A stretch of DNA of 64,000 nt, from assembly GCA_000328365.1 (NCBI GenBank), contig KB298496.1, positions 132,866 to 196,865 of the forward strand. The letters are read 5' to 3'. A program made the position numbers and the translations under genes. The notes below the pieces were generated by a model that saw nothing but the letters and a program-made list of their open reading frames with translations, made no database searches and was not told where the DNA came from. The number at the start of each line of letters is the position of its first letter. Position 1 is the stretch's first letter. This document shows positions 46,101 to 59,000 of this stretch, piece after piece. Source of the stretch: Capitella teleta (lineage: Eukaryota > Annelida > Polychaeta > Capitellidae).

Positions 46101-49100
46101 ATTTGTACATGATATGGTTGTTATGGTTATTTCGCGAGAATAGAGTTCTTATCTTTTGCGTTGAAACCGAGTTTAACAGCGAGTTTTACATAATATTGCA
46201 TAATCAACTTGTATAGTTAGAACACCATTGCTGACAAAGACAACACTTAGCATGGTCAGCCATTGTCTGTGCATATGAAAGTGTGCTGGACTCATTCTAT
46301 AAAGCAATTGATAATGTTTTTAGACTCTACTACCCCCACCCCGGTGATTTTCGGTGATTTGTTGTTGTTATGGATAGTCGTCGTCATCATAAAATTGTAA
46401 AGGACTAACGAGGATGCCTATAGGGGTCTAGTGATCGGGATCAGTTGGAATTAAAGATTGTGATGATGGTAGCTAGGGTCACATGATCAATCCAGGGCCC
46501 AATGAGCTATGTGTAGTAAATTTACACGATACAGCAGAATATGGTAAAAGCTCTGCTCAAGAATGGAGAGTTCGTCGCCCTTTTTAGGTCTCCAGTAATT
46601 GGCGGATTAGCTATATTTTATGGTACTGACCGGGAAGCAGATCTATCAACAATTCTTCAACATCGTCAACATTCTTCAGTAGAATACGTTTGAAAGCAAA
46701 TCTCAAGCGCACGAATAAATGGATAGCCAAATGATATGGATTGTATGCACCAATTCAAGTTCTAGTCCTCAGTAACAAAAACGATAGAGATTGAGGATAA
46801 AATTAAATATGCCACTTCATATATTTTGTAATTCGTGCTATAACAATTCGTTCATATTTACATCTTCTGTGATCAGGTCCGAGTATTCGAACAGCTGACA
46901 GCCAAGTAACTCCTTACACTGGCAGATGGCGGGGTGTCCAGATTGTCTATGACTCAGAGCAAAGTCCAAAAGATGCGCAGCCACCTGCCCTCTCCGAACT
47001 GCACTGCCCCAGTCTCAAGTTCGAGTCTAGATTTGAATCTGGAAACCTGCGTCAGGCGCGCCGAGTGTTAGTATATATCGCCTATTACGCCACACTGAAG
47101 TAATACCAAATATGCCGTTAATTTTAACAGTGGACAGTTCGAGTATGAATTGGTGCTCAAGACCGATCTCTATACTCAGCGACACACCCAGTGGTATTAC
47201 TTCAGGGTGCAAAACGCTCTTCCAAACGTCGTCTACAAATTCAAGATCGTTAACCTTTTGAAGAAGGACTCGTTGTACAACTACGGCATGCGACCCATCA
47301 TGTATTCCAACAGCAATGCTGAGAAGCAGAATGTCGGCTGGGTGCGCGTCGGACACCATATTCAGTGAGCCTGCTCAGCCGTTATGCAAGTTATTATTTA
47401 TTCTGTGTATTTTGTAGCTACTCAAGGAATATTTGCAATCTTCAATGTCCATTATTGCAACGAGAAAGGACGTTTTATATTCTTGAGTGGCAGATGGTAG
47501 GCTGGCTGCAGTATCAATTTACCATCACATTTTTTGGTTTAATCTGCAGGAATTCCCTAATGCAGATGACACGTACTACCTCGCTCACTGCTATCCCTAC
47601 ACCTTCACTGATCTCCGAGATGACCTTGACGACTTCCTTAGTGACCCTCAGAGAGCAAAGGTCATGAAGAGAGAGGTCATGTGCGAAACTAAAGCCGGAA
47701 ACAGTTGTTTTCTACTCACCGTCACCAACTTCGGTTTGTCTTTTCCTTATTATTTTTCATTCATTTACAAATCAGTTCTTTATCTCCAGATGAAGTTTCC
47801 GAGAAGAAAGCAATCGTGGTGTCCGCGCGAGTCCACCCGGGGGAAACCAACAGCAGCTGGATGATGAGGGGATTCCTGGATTACATAACAAGCTCATCCT
47901 CCAAAGCAAAAGTCAGCTACACCCCACCAATTCAAATATTCTCAATGATTTTATTTCTGCTCTCAACAGGGCTTGCGAGACAAATTTGTGTTCAAGATTG
48001 TTCCCATGTTAAACCCTGATGGGGTGATCGTCGGCAACTACAGGTGCTCCTTGGCAGGACGGGACCTGAACAGAAACTATCGACACCCTAGAAAAGAGAG
48101 CTTCCCCACAATTTATGGAATTAAGAAAATGATGGACGAACAGACACAAGCAGGGGTTGAGGTGAGCGGTAAAAACCGTCCACCATGTCACTTAAATTGT
48201 ACGTTTTGTAACCAAAGATCGTTTTGTACTGTGATTTGCACGGGCACAGCCGCAAGCAGAATGTCTTCATGTATGGCTGCAACCGCAATGGAAGCAGCAG
48301 CATAAAGCAGGAAATAAAAGCACTTACTGAGACATATATTAGAGAGAGGATATTTCCATGGTTGATGTCGCAAAAGGTTTGTGGCGATGCTGACATTATT
48401 GCGTAATAATTATTCTCATACAGGCGCCAGATAAGTTCTGGTTTCGAGGCTGCAAATTTGGCATCAAGAAGTGCAAAGAGTCGACCGGTCGAGTGGTGAT
48501 GTTTCGCCAGATGAGTATCGCCAATAGTTTCACTATGGAAGCTACCTTCTGCGGGTCCACAATTTGCAAGTATGTTATAATATCCAGTAACAGCGATCTA
48601 TAGAATGCGCGCAAATGCTTCTCATAGAGGAGAAGACCGCCACTTCAATATCAAAGACTACGAATCAATGGGCATTGCATTAGGCGAAACCTTCCACGAC
48701 TTTAACGAAATGCTTGAAGATAAAAAGTTTGTCCAATCATGTTGAAATCAGATATCTTTAATGTGGGTCATTACAGAAAAGAGAACCGAATTGTCATGCA
48801 GTTAACCAAAGCATTGGCTCACCAGATCCTCGAGAGTACAGGAGTGTTACCTTCAAACCTACCAGATATCACCACTGAGAAAGGTCTTCAGCAGCTCAAA
48901 GGTAGGATCATAACTAACTGCCACAGGTGAATTGCTATTTTAAGCTCAAACTTCAGATCAAGCCAAGAAGTCCAGCTTTGCCACCGACGACGAAGTATCA
49001 GCAGCGTATCAATCGATGGCAATGAAACTGATTGAAGCCCCAGCCCCTCCTGCCCCATCAGCCTCCTTCAGTGTTGGGGCCATCTCTTCCATGATCACAA

Positions 49101-52100
49101 TCTCCGATGACAAACAAACATATTCTGAATTGACTGTTGCAAATAACGAACGATCAGCTGCTTGCATGAATGCCCTGGAAAAATTGGGAGATATTTCTGA
49201 GCGGTGCCTGGAACACTGTGTGCAGCTGCTTGGAGATCTGAAAGCTGCAGACCATTGTGCAGAGTCTGAGTATGTTCTTATATTATTGAGTGTATCATGC
49301 AAAACCGTGAACGTCTTTTTTTTTCTAGTTCAAGTGACAGTGATAGCGAATCTGAGCCTGAAATGGTTTACCAAGAACAAACGACCAGCCGACACAGAAG
49401 GAAGAAAAAGAAGCAGAGAAAGAAAAGTAAACAACAACAGCAACAACAACAGCAGCAGCAACAACAAGGAGAAAGCAAGGGCTCCGCAGGCAAAGCCGAG
49501 AAGAATGAGGTGTGTTAACTATGTAACATGTGATCTTCTCAGCTATGAATTGGTTGTATGATGTAAGCATACGATGACGTAATCACTGTGCCTTTTCAGA
49601 GTCTCCCAGATATCGAGACTTCATTGATATGTGGTAGTAAACGAGGAAGACAGGTGCCTAATGCTTTGTAGTTTATAGCATTGTCTCTGCTTTGATCGTT
49701 GTCCCCCACTTTTGTTCCATTTGCATTGTTTTAAATACATGCCGATTGCACCAAACAACCAGAACTGATCGATGCAATGCTATCTAATTGTGATACAAGA
49801 TGTGCAAAACACACTCATGTGCATCCCAGCGGTGTTGATGTCGAATTGTGTAAAAAAAATAAAAAAATAATACACTGTCGTCATTTAATATGGAATATTT
49901 GTTTCTACCTGGGAAACTTCTATGTTCAAAGGGCTGTATCTACATCATCTCCGCTTGAGCCTTTCGATAGCTCATTCAAGTGGGATGCTATCCCTATGGA
50001 TACTATAAACACTGTCATCAATGAGATGACCTGGGGATATCAGGCTCTGTACAACTCTCTTGGTTGTCAGTTACGCGCTATTAAACATGCCAAAATTACG
50101 GATAATGCAATTCTGAATAAAACAGTTTCATTCAATTTGTGTTTAGTTTGGTCAGTGGGCGGCGATGTGAATTAACCCACTATACTATGACTCCCAACTG
50201 AATGTATCATAACAATTTTGCTAATGCATCCTCATACAATTAAAACATAGTCACTATATTTGGCATAAATGACAAATCCCGCACGAATCCATTCTCAACT
50301 ATTGAAAGTAAAGCTGATTGAAAGCATAGATTCCCCAGAAGAAAAGTATTTCATATTAAATGTCAAGTCTATAAGAGCAGAGAACACGCACAAATACGGT
50401 GTTTATATGGATAATGAGCAATGGATGACTACATTTCCGCTTTCTTGCGTGACTGTTAATCTAAAAATATTGAAAGATAAAAGTTCTAAATTTCAGGCTG
50501 CTGGGATGCAGAAAGCCGTGAGGAGTTACAAGAGTTACCCGGCGTTTGTGAACAAATACAGCGGAAGAAGCAATGGGGGAATCCCCTGCTTCTCAGAGGA
50601 GAGGCTCCTGCAAAGAGCATCCAAGGTATGCACGATGACTACAAAGAACTAGTTCATTATAACTGCCAATTACAGCGAATGAACGAAATGAAAAAGAGAA
50701 TGTCATCCAATGGACATCAACATCTCGAAGACATGCAATCTGTTGATGTCAGTTCGCGATGATTTTCCTCTCTTCTACTTAATTCATCGGGTTGTTTTTT
50801 TTTTAATGCAGGATGAAGATGTTTATTGGCAGGTGTTGAGTAATGCTGGTCTCTCGGTGGAATCAAGCTCACTGCATCAAAGTGCTCCGTTCCCTGGTTA
50901 CTTGTCGACGCACAACCAGCTAAAAGAGCAGCTCTCGGAGGCTCTCCAGCATGGCGCCCCAGTGCACCTGCACACAGGATACGTCCACGCTGGTAATGAT
51001 GTTAAGTCACCTTCTAATGCACTCACACTAACATTTCACCCACTAAAGACAATGGTTTAGGGAGTGAGCGATATCCCAAAAGCAGCCTACAGAAGGTGTC
51101 AGATATGGAGAGCACTGACTCGTGCTCCGAGGAGTCGGCTGGTGATATCGATGAACTGATGCTGGGTCAGGCGAGAGGCTTCCATGCATCGTCCATCCTC
51201 ACGAGCCGCCAATCAGGACAACCTGTCAGTCATCCCTTCCTGCAACCACTCCCTCGTAAAGTAAACAGGTGTGGCCACCAAGAGCCAGTCAGGTGCCTTG
51301 ATTGTTTTCTCTATTCTTTAGCTTTGCTTCTTTTCGACGGAGGTCGCTTTTCAAAGATTTCCTGTGAGTTATGATGTAATAGTGTGTGAACATAGTGTTT
51401 CTTCATGCTAACCACGAACACACGTGATCTGAACTTGTGGATAGTACTGGATACACAATACATATTGTAACTATTCAATAACATTTTAAAATCTCAAACA
51501 GTTTTTGAAGTTCGGAAACGCTTTACACCTGGAGTTAGTTGACCAAGTAAACATAACACATCATTATTATGTCGGAGGCCGAATATCAAGAATAATTTAA
51601 TTATAATTATTTAACAGTTGTATATGTTTTGTGTTGACTGTTCAAAACTTCACGTTCTGGTGACATACTATGTCACTTATTGACCTATTGACCTTTTCAG
51701 TAGCTCTTTGGTATTTAGTATTCATTTGAGTATTCTTTTAAATTTCATATTTATAGTTGATTAATTTTCCTAATTGTAAGATGTGCAACACTTTTGTTTC
51801 CACAAACAGCAACATTATCCAAGATTTACTCATTTCTCCTTTTATCTCTTTTTCTTTCATCTTTCGGTGAGTCTGTTTTGCGGCGTGAATTTGTGTGAAC
51901 AATAACACAGAAGGAATTAATCTAGCAATTCAACGTTTCACCATAGTTATCTATATTATACAATTAAAACCTATACTTATTCAATCACTTGTTCTCACAA
52001 CTCTTTTGATTTTTCATTGCGTGCTAACATGCGTTAGAGCTATACATAAGATTGGTGTGAGTGCTGTTTGCATCATCTTAATGAATGGATGTTCATATCA

Positions 52101-52716
52101 CTATAGAACTTATTCTGATCTCTTACGCAGTCGCGTATTAGTATCAATAAATTGTGTTCGCTCTTATAGGCTGCCGACCATGTGCTTCCCTTCTTCCAAC
52201 GCCAGCTGTTCGATCCCTCAACGTCGCACACAGCCTGACTTATCATTGAAGTCGTCGCTGGCAGGAGGGTCCTTTCTCGGAGGCAAGAAACCCCTAGCAC
52301 TGCAGCGCCAGCCAACCCAGCCTTCGTCGATGGTTAGTGCCTGGATGGTGTGTCTGGATTGGACATGTTTTATTTTCCCATAGGAGAAACTCAATTCTCC
52401 AAATCGAATGCCACCATTTGCATCGGATGTCCTGCTCAGCCATCTAACAGCTACGCAACGAAATAACGCCGCCCCCTCTCGCAGAGTGAGTGCACCTCGC
52501 GCTTTACCTCCAATTCTAACACGTGTTTCATCCAGCAGACTCGACCCGACTTCAGTGGATCTACAATTCACCGAAGCATCGACGCCTCTGGTGAGCGTCA
52601 CAGCACTTGTGAATGACACGACGGAAATCTTGTGCCAGAACACTCACGAAAATACTCCGTTTTTCCCCCTGTTATTTGATGAGATTCATATTAAACCATT
52701 TTGTTACATAGAATAA
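37134..52716 (+). CDS. Cytosolic carboxypeptidase 2/3 (M14B tubulin deglutamylase family), about 1,592 aa
   Basis: The family removes C-terminal or side-chain glutamates from tubulin on axonemal and centriolar microtubules. I join 24 exons, all in phase: 37134-37308, 39342-39491, 40997-41722, 44174-44438, 44538-44839, 46877-47070, 47138-47364, 47418-47496, 47550-47733, 47790-47911, 47970-48161, 48218-48376, 48424-48569, 48628-48726, 48777-48901, 48957-49269, 49329-49509, 49600-49653, 50497-50625, 50676-50747, 50812-50992, 51061-51268, 52170-52332, 52384-52716. Core motifs are the N-domain ([17 protein letters not shown]), zinc ligands in [10 protein letters not shown] and DLHGHS, substrate-binding GRDLNRNY, and the catalytic Glu in [10 protein letters not shown]-terminal exons 3 and 5 each carry a GP[FY]WPPD motif. 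The C-terminal extension is long, low-complexity and contains a Gln run (exon 17). Human AGBL2/3 have about 900 residues. The least certain joins are the exon 4/5, 6/7 and 20/21 boundaries. An AATAAA overlaps the stop codon. Confidence 0.88.
41905..42240 (+). mobile_element. LINE reverse-transcriptase C-terminal fragment in an AGBL2-like intron
   Basis: Between exons 3 and 4 of the carboxypeptidase gene, the plus strand (with frame changes) reads [20 protein letters not shown] followed by [18 protein letters not shown] and a stop. That is the usual C-terminal end of a Jockey/CR1-type reverse transcriptase. It ends in an AATAATAAA-rich tail at 42205-42240. The insertion is short and dead. Confidence 0.75.
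42770..43035. repeat. Dispersed repeat, copy 2 (pair with 26590-26830)
   Basis: Diverged counterpart of 26590-26830 in the same orientation, here within an intron of the carboxypeptidase gene. Conserved words include GACGCCGG-CTGATT, GGCGCGA and TTGTGGCCCCT. No coding content. Confidence 0.6.
43467..43520. repeat. Two tandem 27-bp units
   Basis: The unit beginning CACTTGGTTCAAATC (27 bases) occurs twice, differing at one base, and a third partial copy (CACTTG) follows. It lies in an intron of the carboxypeptidase gene. Confidence 0.9.
49870..50496 (+). other. Coding-like sequence inside the intron before exon 19
   Basis: Two stretches look more like protein-coding DNA than intron. At about 49935-50070 the frame reads [20 protein letters not shown] and onward, preceded by TTCAAAG. 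At 50269-50496 an open frame ([18 protein letters not shown]...) runs directly into exon 19. They may be alternative exons, an extended form of exon 19, or remnants of an unrelated insertion. I recognise no domain. Confidence 0.3.
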
Positions 52717-52750
52717 AGTTAATTTATCACTATAGCATATTATGTCCATA

Positions 52751-53049
52751 TCACAATAACAGCGCATTACTGCCATCATTTTCTCCTGGCACTTCGTAGA
52801 TTGTCTGCAATCCTTGTTGCTCAGCATTCAGTGTGTTTGGCACTTCAGGGCACTCTGAATTTGACGAAGGGAGCAAGTGTCCAATGTTTCTATACAACAG
52901 AGCAAATTGTGATCTCCAGCACGTTGCAGCGTCCAAGAGAACAATAGCAAATATAACTGTGATCAGAGTCCCCACCACCACAGTTCCGAGGTTCTTTGCT
53001 TCGGGAGCCTCTGTTGGTTCCGGTTCTTGCTTGTAAATGTTGACGTCTG
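52751..53049 (-). other. Membrane helix and cytoplasmic tail exon of the sushi protein
   Basis: A short acidic stalk (QEPEPTEAPEAKN) precedes the helix LGTVVVGTLITVIFAIVLL. A tail of about 60 residues follows, with a possible tyrosine-based motif (TIYEVPGE) near its end. The TIYEVP sequence resembles an SH2-binding or sorting motif, which would suit a signalling receptor; that is inference. Confidence 0.75.
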
Positions 53050-56000
53050 CTGCAGAATTTATCAGAAGAACCATTTCAATCATAATCATAAAAAAATTGG
53101 CATCAAACCTCTACACTCTGGGATTTCAGGCAACCAGGTCACATCATCGGTACACACGGTTATGATAGAAGTGGAGTGACTGTCTGCAAAATGAAAGCCG
53201 TCTTCACATGTGGCATTGATAGCAGACAAGTAGAGTTGGTTTGTGTCGTTGATGATGAGATTGCTCCAAGCCGGCAATGGCGGACATTTCAGGACTAGAA
53301 ATGACAATTTTTATCAAATGCTCGTAGACTCAATGAAAGCTCACTTTGACATTTGATTTCATCAGAATCCCAGGTACCATCTTTAGTGCACGCTGACGTC
53401 AAAACCTTGGATCCACTCTGGTGCCGGAATCCATTTTTGCAAGTGTATGTCGCCGTGTCCCCATATTCAAGTCCAGTAACTCGCATATTTGAATGGGCGA
53501 TAGGATATAACCTCGGACATTCAACCCCTGACACGAAATCATTCTCAACACTTACTTCAGTTTTTATATTATCTATTTTCAAACTTACTCAAGCAGAACA
53601 AACTGTTCAACGATATATTCCACAACTGATCACCTCGACAGCTAAACACTCGCCATGGTTCACCGTCTTCAAAGTAAAAACCACCCTCGCACGTCGCATT
53701 TACCAACGTGCCATAAACAGTTTCATTAGTGGAGATTACCAATCCTGTGTTATTTGGAATATCTGGACAGTGGATCTCTGTGGAATCATTTTGGATTACA
53801 ACTTCTCAGGTAACACCAAATCTCACCCTCGCAATAAGCATGAACCGAGGTCCATTCTTGTGTTGCATTATCACATTGCATAGTGAAGTCAACCCCTGGT
53901 GGCATGGGATGGAATCCCTCAACACAATCGTATTGCACTACATAGCCCACTAACGCACGATTTGATCTTGGCTTTGCGTGAGCCACACTTGGTACTGGAT
54001 CACATACATGCTCTGCGAAGAAACTTAGCCACTTTGTTTTAAACATATACCACTCACCCGAGCAGTAGGTTTCAATATCTCCCCAATTTCCATCCTTGCA
54101 TTTTAGGGTTTTTTCTGGATACCCATCATGAAAGAAGTACCCTTCACCACATGTATAAACGGTCAGTGACCCAACAGTGTTGTTGTTATTGACGTACACA
54201 GCATTGGTCACAGTTGGCGGATGAAGTGGACACAGAATGACTGAGAATAGAACACTTAGGAAATGACAGTGCTCGAGATATATATGATGCCAATACTTTC
54301 ACAGTCGCTTATAGGTAAGCTCCAATTTCCATTATCTTTGCAATCAACAATCACATCAGAAGTGTTATATTCAATGAATCTGTATCCAGGGTCGCAAATG
54401 AAGTGAGCGTAGCTACCAAAGAGAGCATTTGAAGTATTGACAGATCCATGTGATACCTGGGGCACTGGTGGACAGGCAATGGCTGAAATGTCAGATATCA
54501 GAAGAAATTCTAGGCTCGTGACAATGACCTCACGTAGACATGCATGCATTGCCGGAGTTTCCCACACTTGGTCCACGCAAGCGATTGAAATAGTTCGATG
54601 ACCCGTTGGAAAGCGATGTCCGAGCCTACATTCAAATTGACCCACAATCTGGTTGTGTCTAGTTCCCGTTGCATTGACCACATAGGGTAATGGTCCGCAC
54701 AGGTCATCTGCCATAAGATTTGTATCGATGTGACCAAATTGTATTAAATGCAAATGTCACCTAAGCATGCTTCTAATGACTTTGACCAATGTCCAGAAGC
54801 ACTGCATCGACTGGTTATTCTTTGACAACCATCAGGAAAAAGAAAGCCGTCTTCATCGCATTCCACTTCGATTTCGTCCATGTATACTCCTTCCGCAGGT
54901 TTATCTATTACTGCATGGTTCGGAGCCTCACTGTCAGGGCAGTGGATTGCTACGAGATACAACATTAATGCATGTTTAGTGGTCAAGGTGCTTTACTAAC
55001 GTTTGCAAGGTGGTATGTTCTGCGACCACGTTTGTTTCTCCATACAAATGATTGTTGTTCTGTCCGTGCCATCAGGAAACTGGTATCCGGGTTCGCAGCC
55101 AAACACAGTGAATGAATTCATGCTTCTATCATCACCCTCTCTCCAAGTATTGGGTGGTAACATTAAAACAGGACACAAAAGACCTGTAATAAACATTCTT
55201 TAATAAAAAATCGCACAAACAATTGATCGCATTACTTGTGCAGTCAGGTAGAGAAGAAGGAACCCATTCTGCATTCTCTGAGCATTCAATCACCGGTTTG
55301 GAAAGCTCTTCCGGAAAACCATACAAGTCATCACAAGTGAATGAGACCGTATTTCCAATACGCTGACTCAAATTTGAAGGCCGAGCATGCGCTGGTATCG
55401 GGACAGCCGAGCAGGAGACTGATCCGGAAATAATGCCAAAATTGCTTGCATGATTTTACTTACTTCGCGGACATGACTCCATCTCACACTGTGCTAGCTC
55501 GCCTCGATCTCCTTCACACCGTGCTCCATTCCCTCTACGTTCTAGGCAATCTCGGGTTCGATACCATGTGCCACCGCTACAGGTAGCAGAACACAGACTC
55601 CAAGACCCCCAAGTACTCCAATAGCCATCATTATGGCATGAGATGATTTCACATCTCCGTATATCTACACTGTCACCTATTTGTGCATTCAAGACGAGTC
55701 ACATATAGAACGATGCCATTCGTAAGACTCACCCATGCAATCTTTCCCTCCATACTTTGGTGGTTCACAGAATCTGAATCTTTGTTGACTGCCTTCATCA
55801 CACGTTGCGTTACAGCCAGTCCAATCGGTCCATGCGCTCCAGCGGCCATTAATAGGAATCCCTTATTACCAACCACAATTGAAGCCAGGTATACGTCAAA
55901 ATGGACTTACGTTTGCATGTAGGAACCTCAGCCGACCATGTACCGTTCGGACCACAAATAATGAGAGCTTCACCGGCCACCATGAACTCGGAAATGCATG

Positions 56001-59000
56001 AAAATCTAACTTCAGCCCCATAGTGAGTTCGATTACTGTTAAATGATCCATTCTCCGGGGCAAACAATGGATTGCAATTCGCTGTAATATACCAGTTATG
56101 TATCAACACAGCACTATATGAATGCACCGTTACCATAACATGTAGGAATTTCAGTCCAGTTACCATCAGCTTGGCAAAAAGATGTCGGCAACCCTGTTAA
56201 AACATCATAGCCAGGACTGCATCCATACGTCACATTTGCCAGGTAGCTGGTAACTCCAAGAAATTCTGCGTACAGTAAAGAGCTTGACAATGGAGGATTT
56301 CCACAGTTCACAACTAGAAATCAAAACGGTTGATACCATATTTTAATAAGTCCAGACTCATTACTAGTGCATTCAGTGTCAAAAGGTGGAGACCAGCTTC
56401 CATTGCTGCTACATTGTGTTGAACTGACACCTTGCAGTTCATAACCAATTTCACAGTAGAAGTCGACAATATTCCCGTACGTGGTGTCATTATTAGATAC
56501 AATGAGATGACTTGGTGTTTGCAGTGATTCACAGTCACCTGTATTTCATACAAGTTACTGATAAATGTATTTTTTGTTGTTGTAATTATGAGACTCACGA
56601 TAGCAGATAGGTGCATCAGACCACGACTTGTTAGCCAGACAGGTGACATAGGGAACTCCCTCCATTGCACCATAACCCTGACTGCATTCTACTTCCAAAT
56701 ACTGTCCATATTTCCCTATTGATGTATGGTTGACCAAATTCAAATCGTTTGTATACGTGAAACATTCACAAACGACGGCTGAGGACAAGAGGTTTGATTT
56801 ATAGTACACATTATTACTGTAGACTAACCTTTGCAGTCAGGCGTCGACGTCCAGCTTCCTTCACTTAAACAGGTAGCATTGTAATAGCTGTTATTCATGA
56901 CCTCGTATCCGAGGTCACATGATATGATCACATGATCACCATATTGGCCAATGAACGAGTGAATGTCCGAGTTTGCCACAGTTAGTGATGGGCAGAAGAC
57001 ACCTATAATAATTAACAATGTATATGTGTCGAATCTAAACTTTATAACATTCTATTGGTCCATTTGTTAAATAATGTACGCACGCTGGCAAGCCTCTGCC
57101 GACATATCCCACTCTTTTGAAGCATCACAGGTTGCCAAAGCCGACTTGGTTAGATTTCTGATGACGTATCCATCTTCACATTCGACTATGTGTTGGTCAA
57201 GATAGAAGCCTCCTAAAGCGCTTGCATTACTGTGAACCACTGTCAAGTCCGAGCAATAAACCTCTGTGCATAATGATTATCAGGATTGTCCAGAAATATA
57301 TAGCCCTTATACTCACTTCTGCAGGCGGGAGTCATGCTCCATGTCGCATTCTCCAGGCATTCAATCTCCAGTTCAGATGTATGATTATCAAAAGAATAGC
57401 CGACATTACACGAGACCAAGAGTATGTCTTGATATACCGCTTCTCTTGCTGTTGTATTCGAGTTCTCAACTGTCAAGTTGTAACAATGAACAGCTGAAGA
57501 ACATGTGGTCAATGGATGGTGGTATCGTTGGGATAAGATGTACCTTCACACTTCGTGGAGTAACTCCAAACCCCGTTGCTTAGACATTCCGATAGAAAGT
57601 TATAACTTCCATTGGATTCGTGTCCAACTTCACATTGACCATATATTAAGTCAGTATATTGCTTTGAAATATGGCTAACATTGGCTCTTTCAATGGACAG
57701 TGGCGGACAGAAAATCCCTAAAATGATGGAATAAAAATTAGTTCTATTCCCAAGTATATGCATATGTGCATTAAATTACTCTGGCATGAGTCTGTTGTCA
57801 TATTCCATGAACCATCTTCATCGCAGTAAATCACTTCACTGGTTGACGTGTTTTTGATTATGTATCCTTCATTGCAAAGCACATGTTTTGTATCTCCATA
57901 TTCTCCTAATTCGTTTGAAACATTGCTGTTTTCAATCGTGATGTTGGGACATTTATTTCCTTAAAATAAGCGTGTAACATGATATGCATCTACAAGAAAA
58001 GAAAACAAACTCACTGTGGCATGACTCTCCGCTTGAGTTCCACGATCCATTGGCTTGGCATGATACTAGCTTTGACGAAACTTCTCCATCAAACAAATGT
58101 CCAGTAATACACCGAACTATTATTTCATCAGCAAATATCCCATCAACACCAATGGTGTCAGAATTGGGTACAGTCAGGTTTAGACATGGAACAACTGAAA
58201 ACATGGTAACCCGAATTATGGACACTCAAGCACTTCTATACGATTATTCTTACTCGTGCAGTCTATGTCCTTGCTCCACGCCCCAGTACTAAGGCACTCG
58301 GTAGAATACTGGGTGGTGCCATTAGCTTCGTAGCCTTCATTGCAAGATATGGTGACATTGTCGGTGTACCGACCAACTTCTTCCGTGACATTTGAGAAGG
58401 AAATCGTCAACAATGGACAGAATCGCCCTACATAATAGACATTTCTTATGCATAATCGATTGTATCTTCATGAAATGCCATACTTTGACATGAGTCTGAA
58501 GTCATGTTCCAAGAACCCCTATCGTTACAATACAAGGTTTCACGGACTGACTCATTTTGGACGATGTATCCTTCATCACAATGAACGGAGACGACATCTT
58601 CGTACTTCCCCATAAGTTGTGTGACGTTGCTGTTCTCAATTGTGATATTGCCACATTGTACTCCTTAATGATGAGATATAAAATTGGGAATTGTTGGCAA
58701 ATAAAATTCGGTTGCATTCAAAATAACGTCACTGCCTGAAGCTCTCTATTATTAAAACTTACAGTTTTGCAACGATTTAAAAGTAACAATCGCTTTTGGA
58801 TCTGATTGTTATTAGTACATTTAGGTGGCTAATAATATTATAATAATAATATTACTTAGGAGTACTAAATAGCTCATGCGGCCATGTAACTGGTTTTATT
58901 GTGCAAGTGAAACGTTTCGAGTCGATGATTTAGCATTTCAATAAAAATTTCAATGTGTGTATAATCAGTATTTAGGAAACTTTTGCAAACATGTTACACT

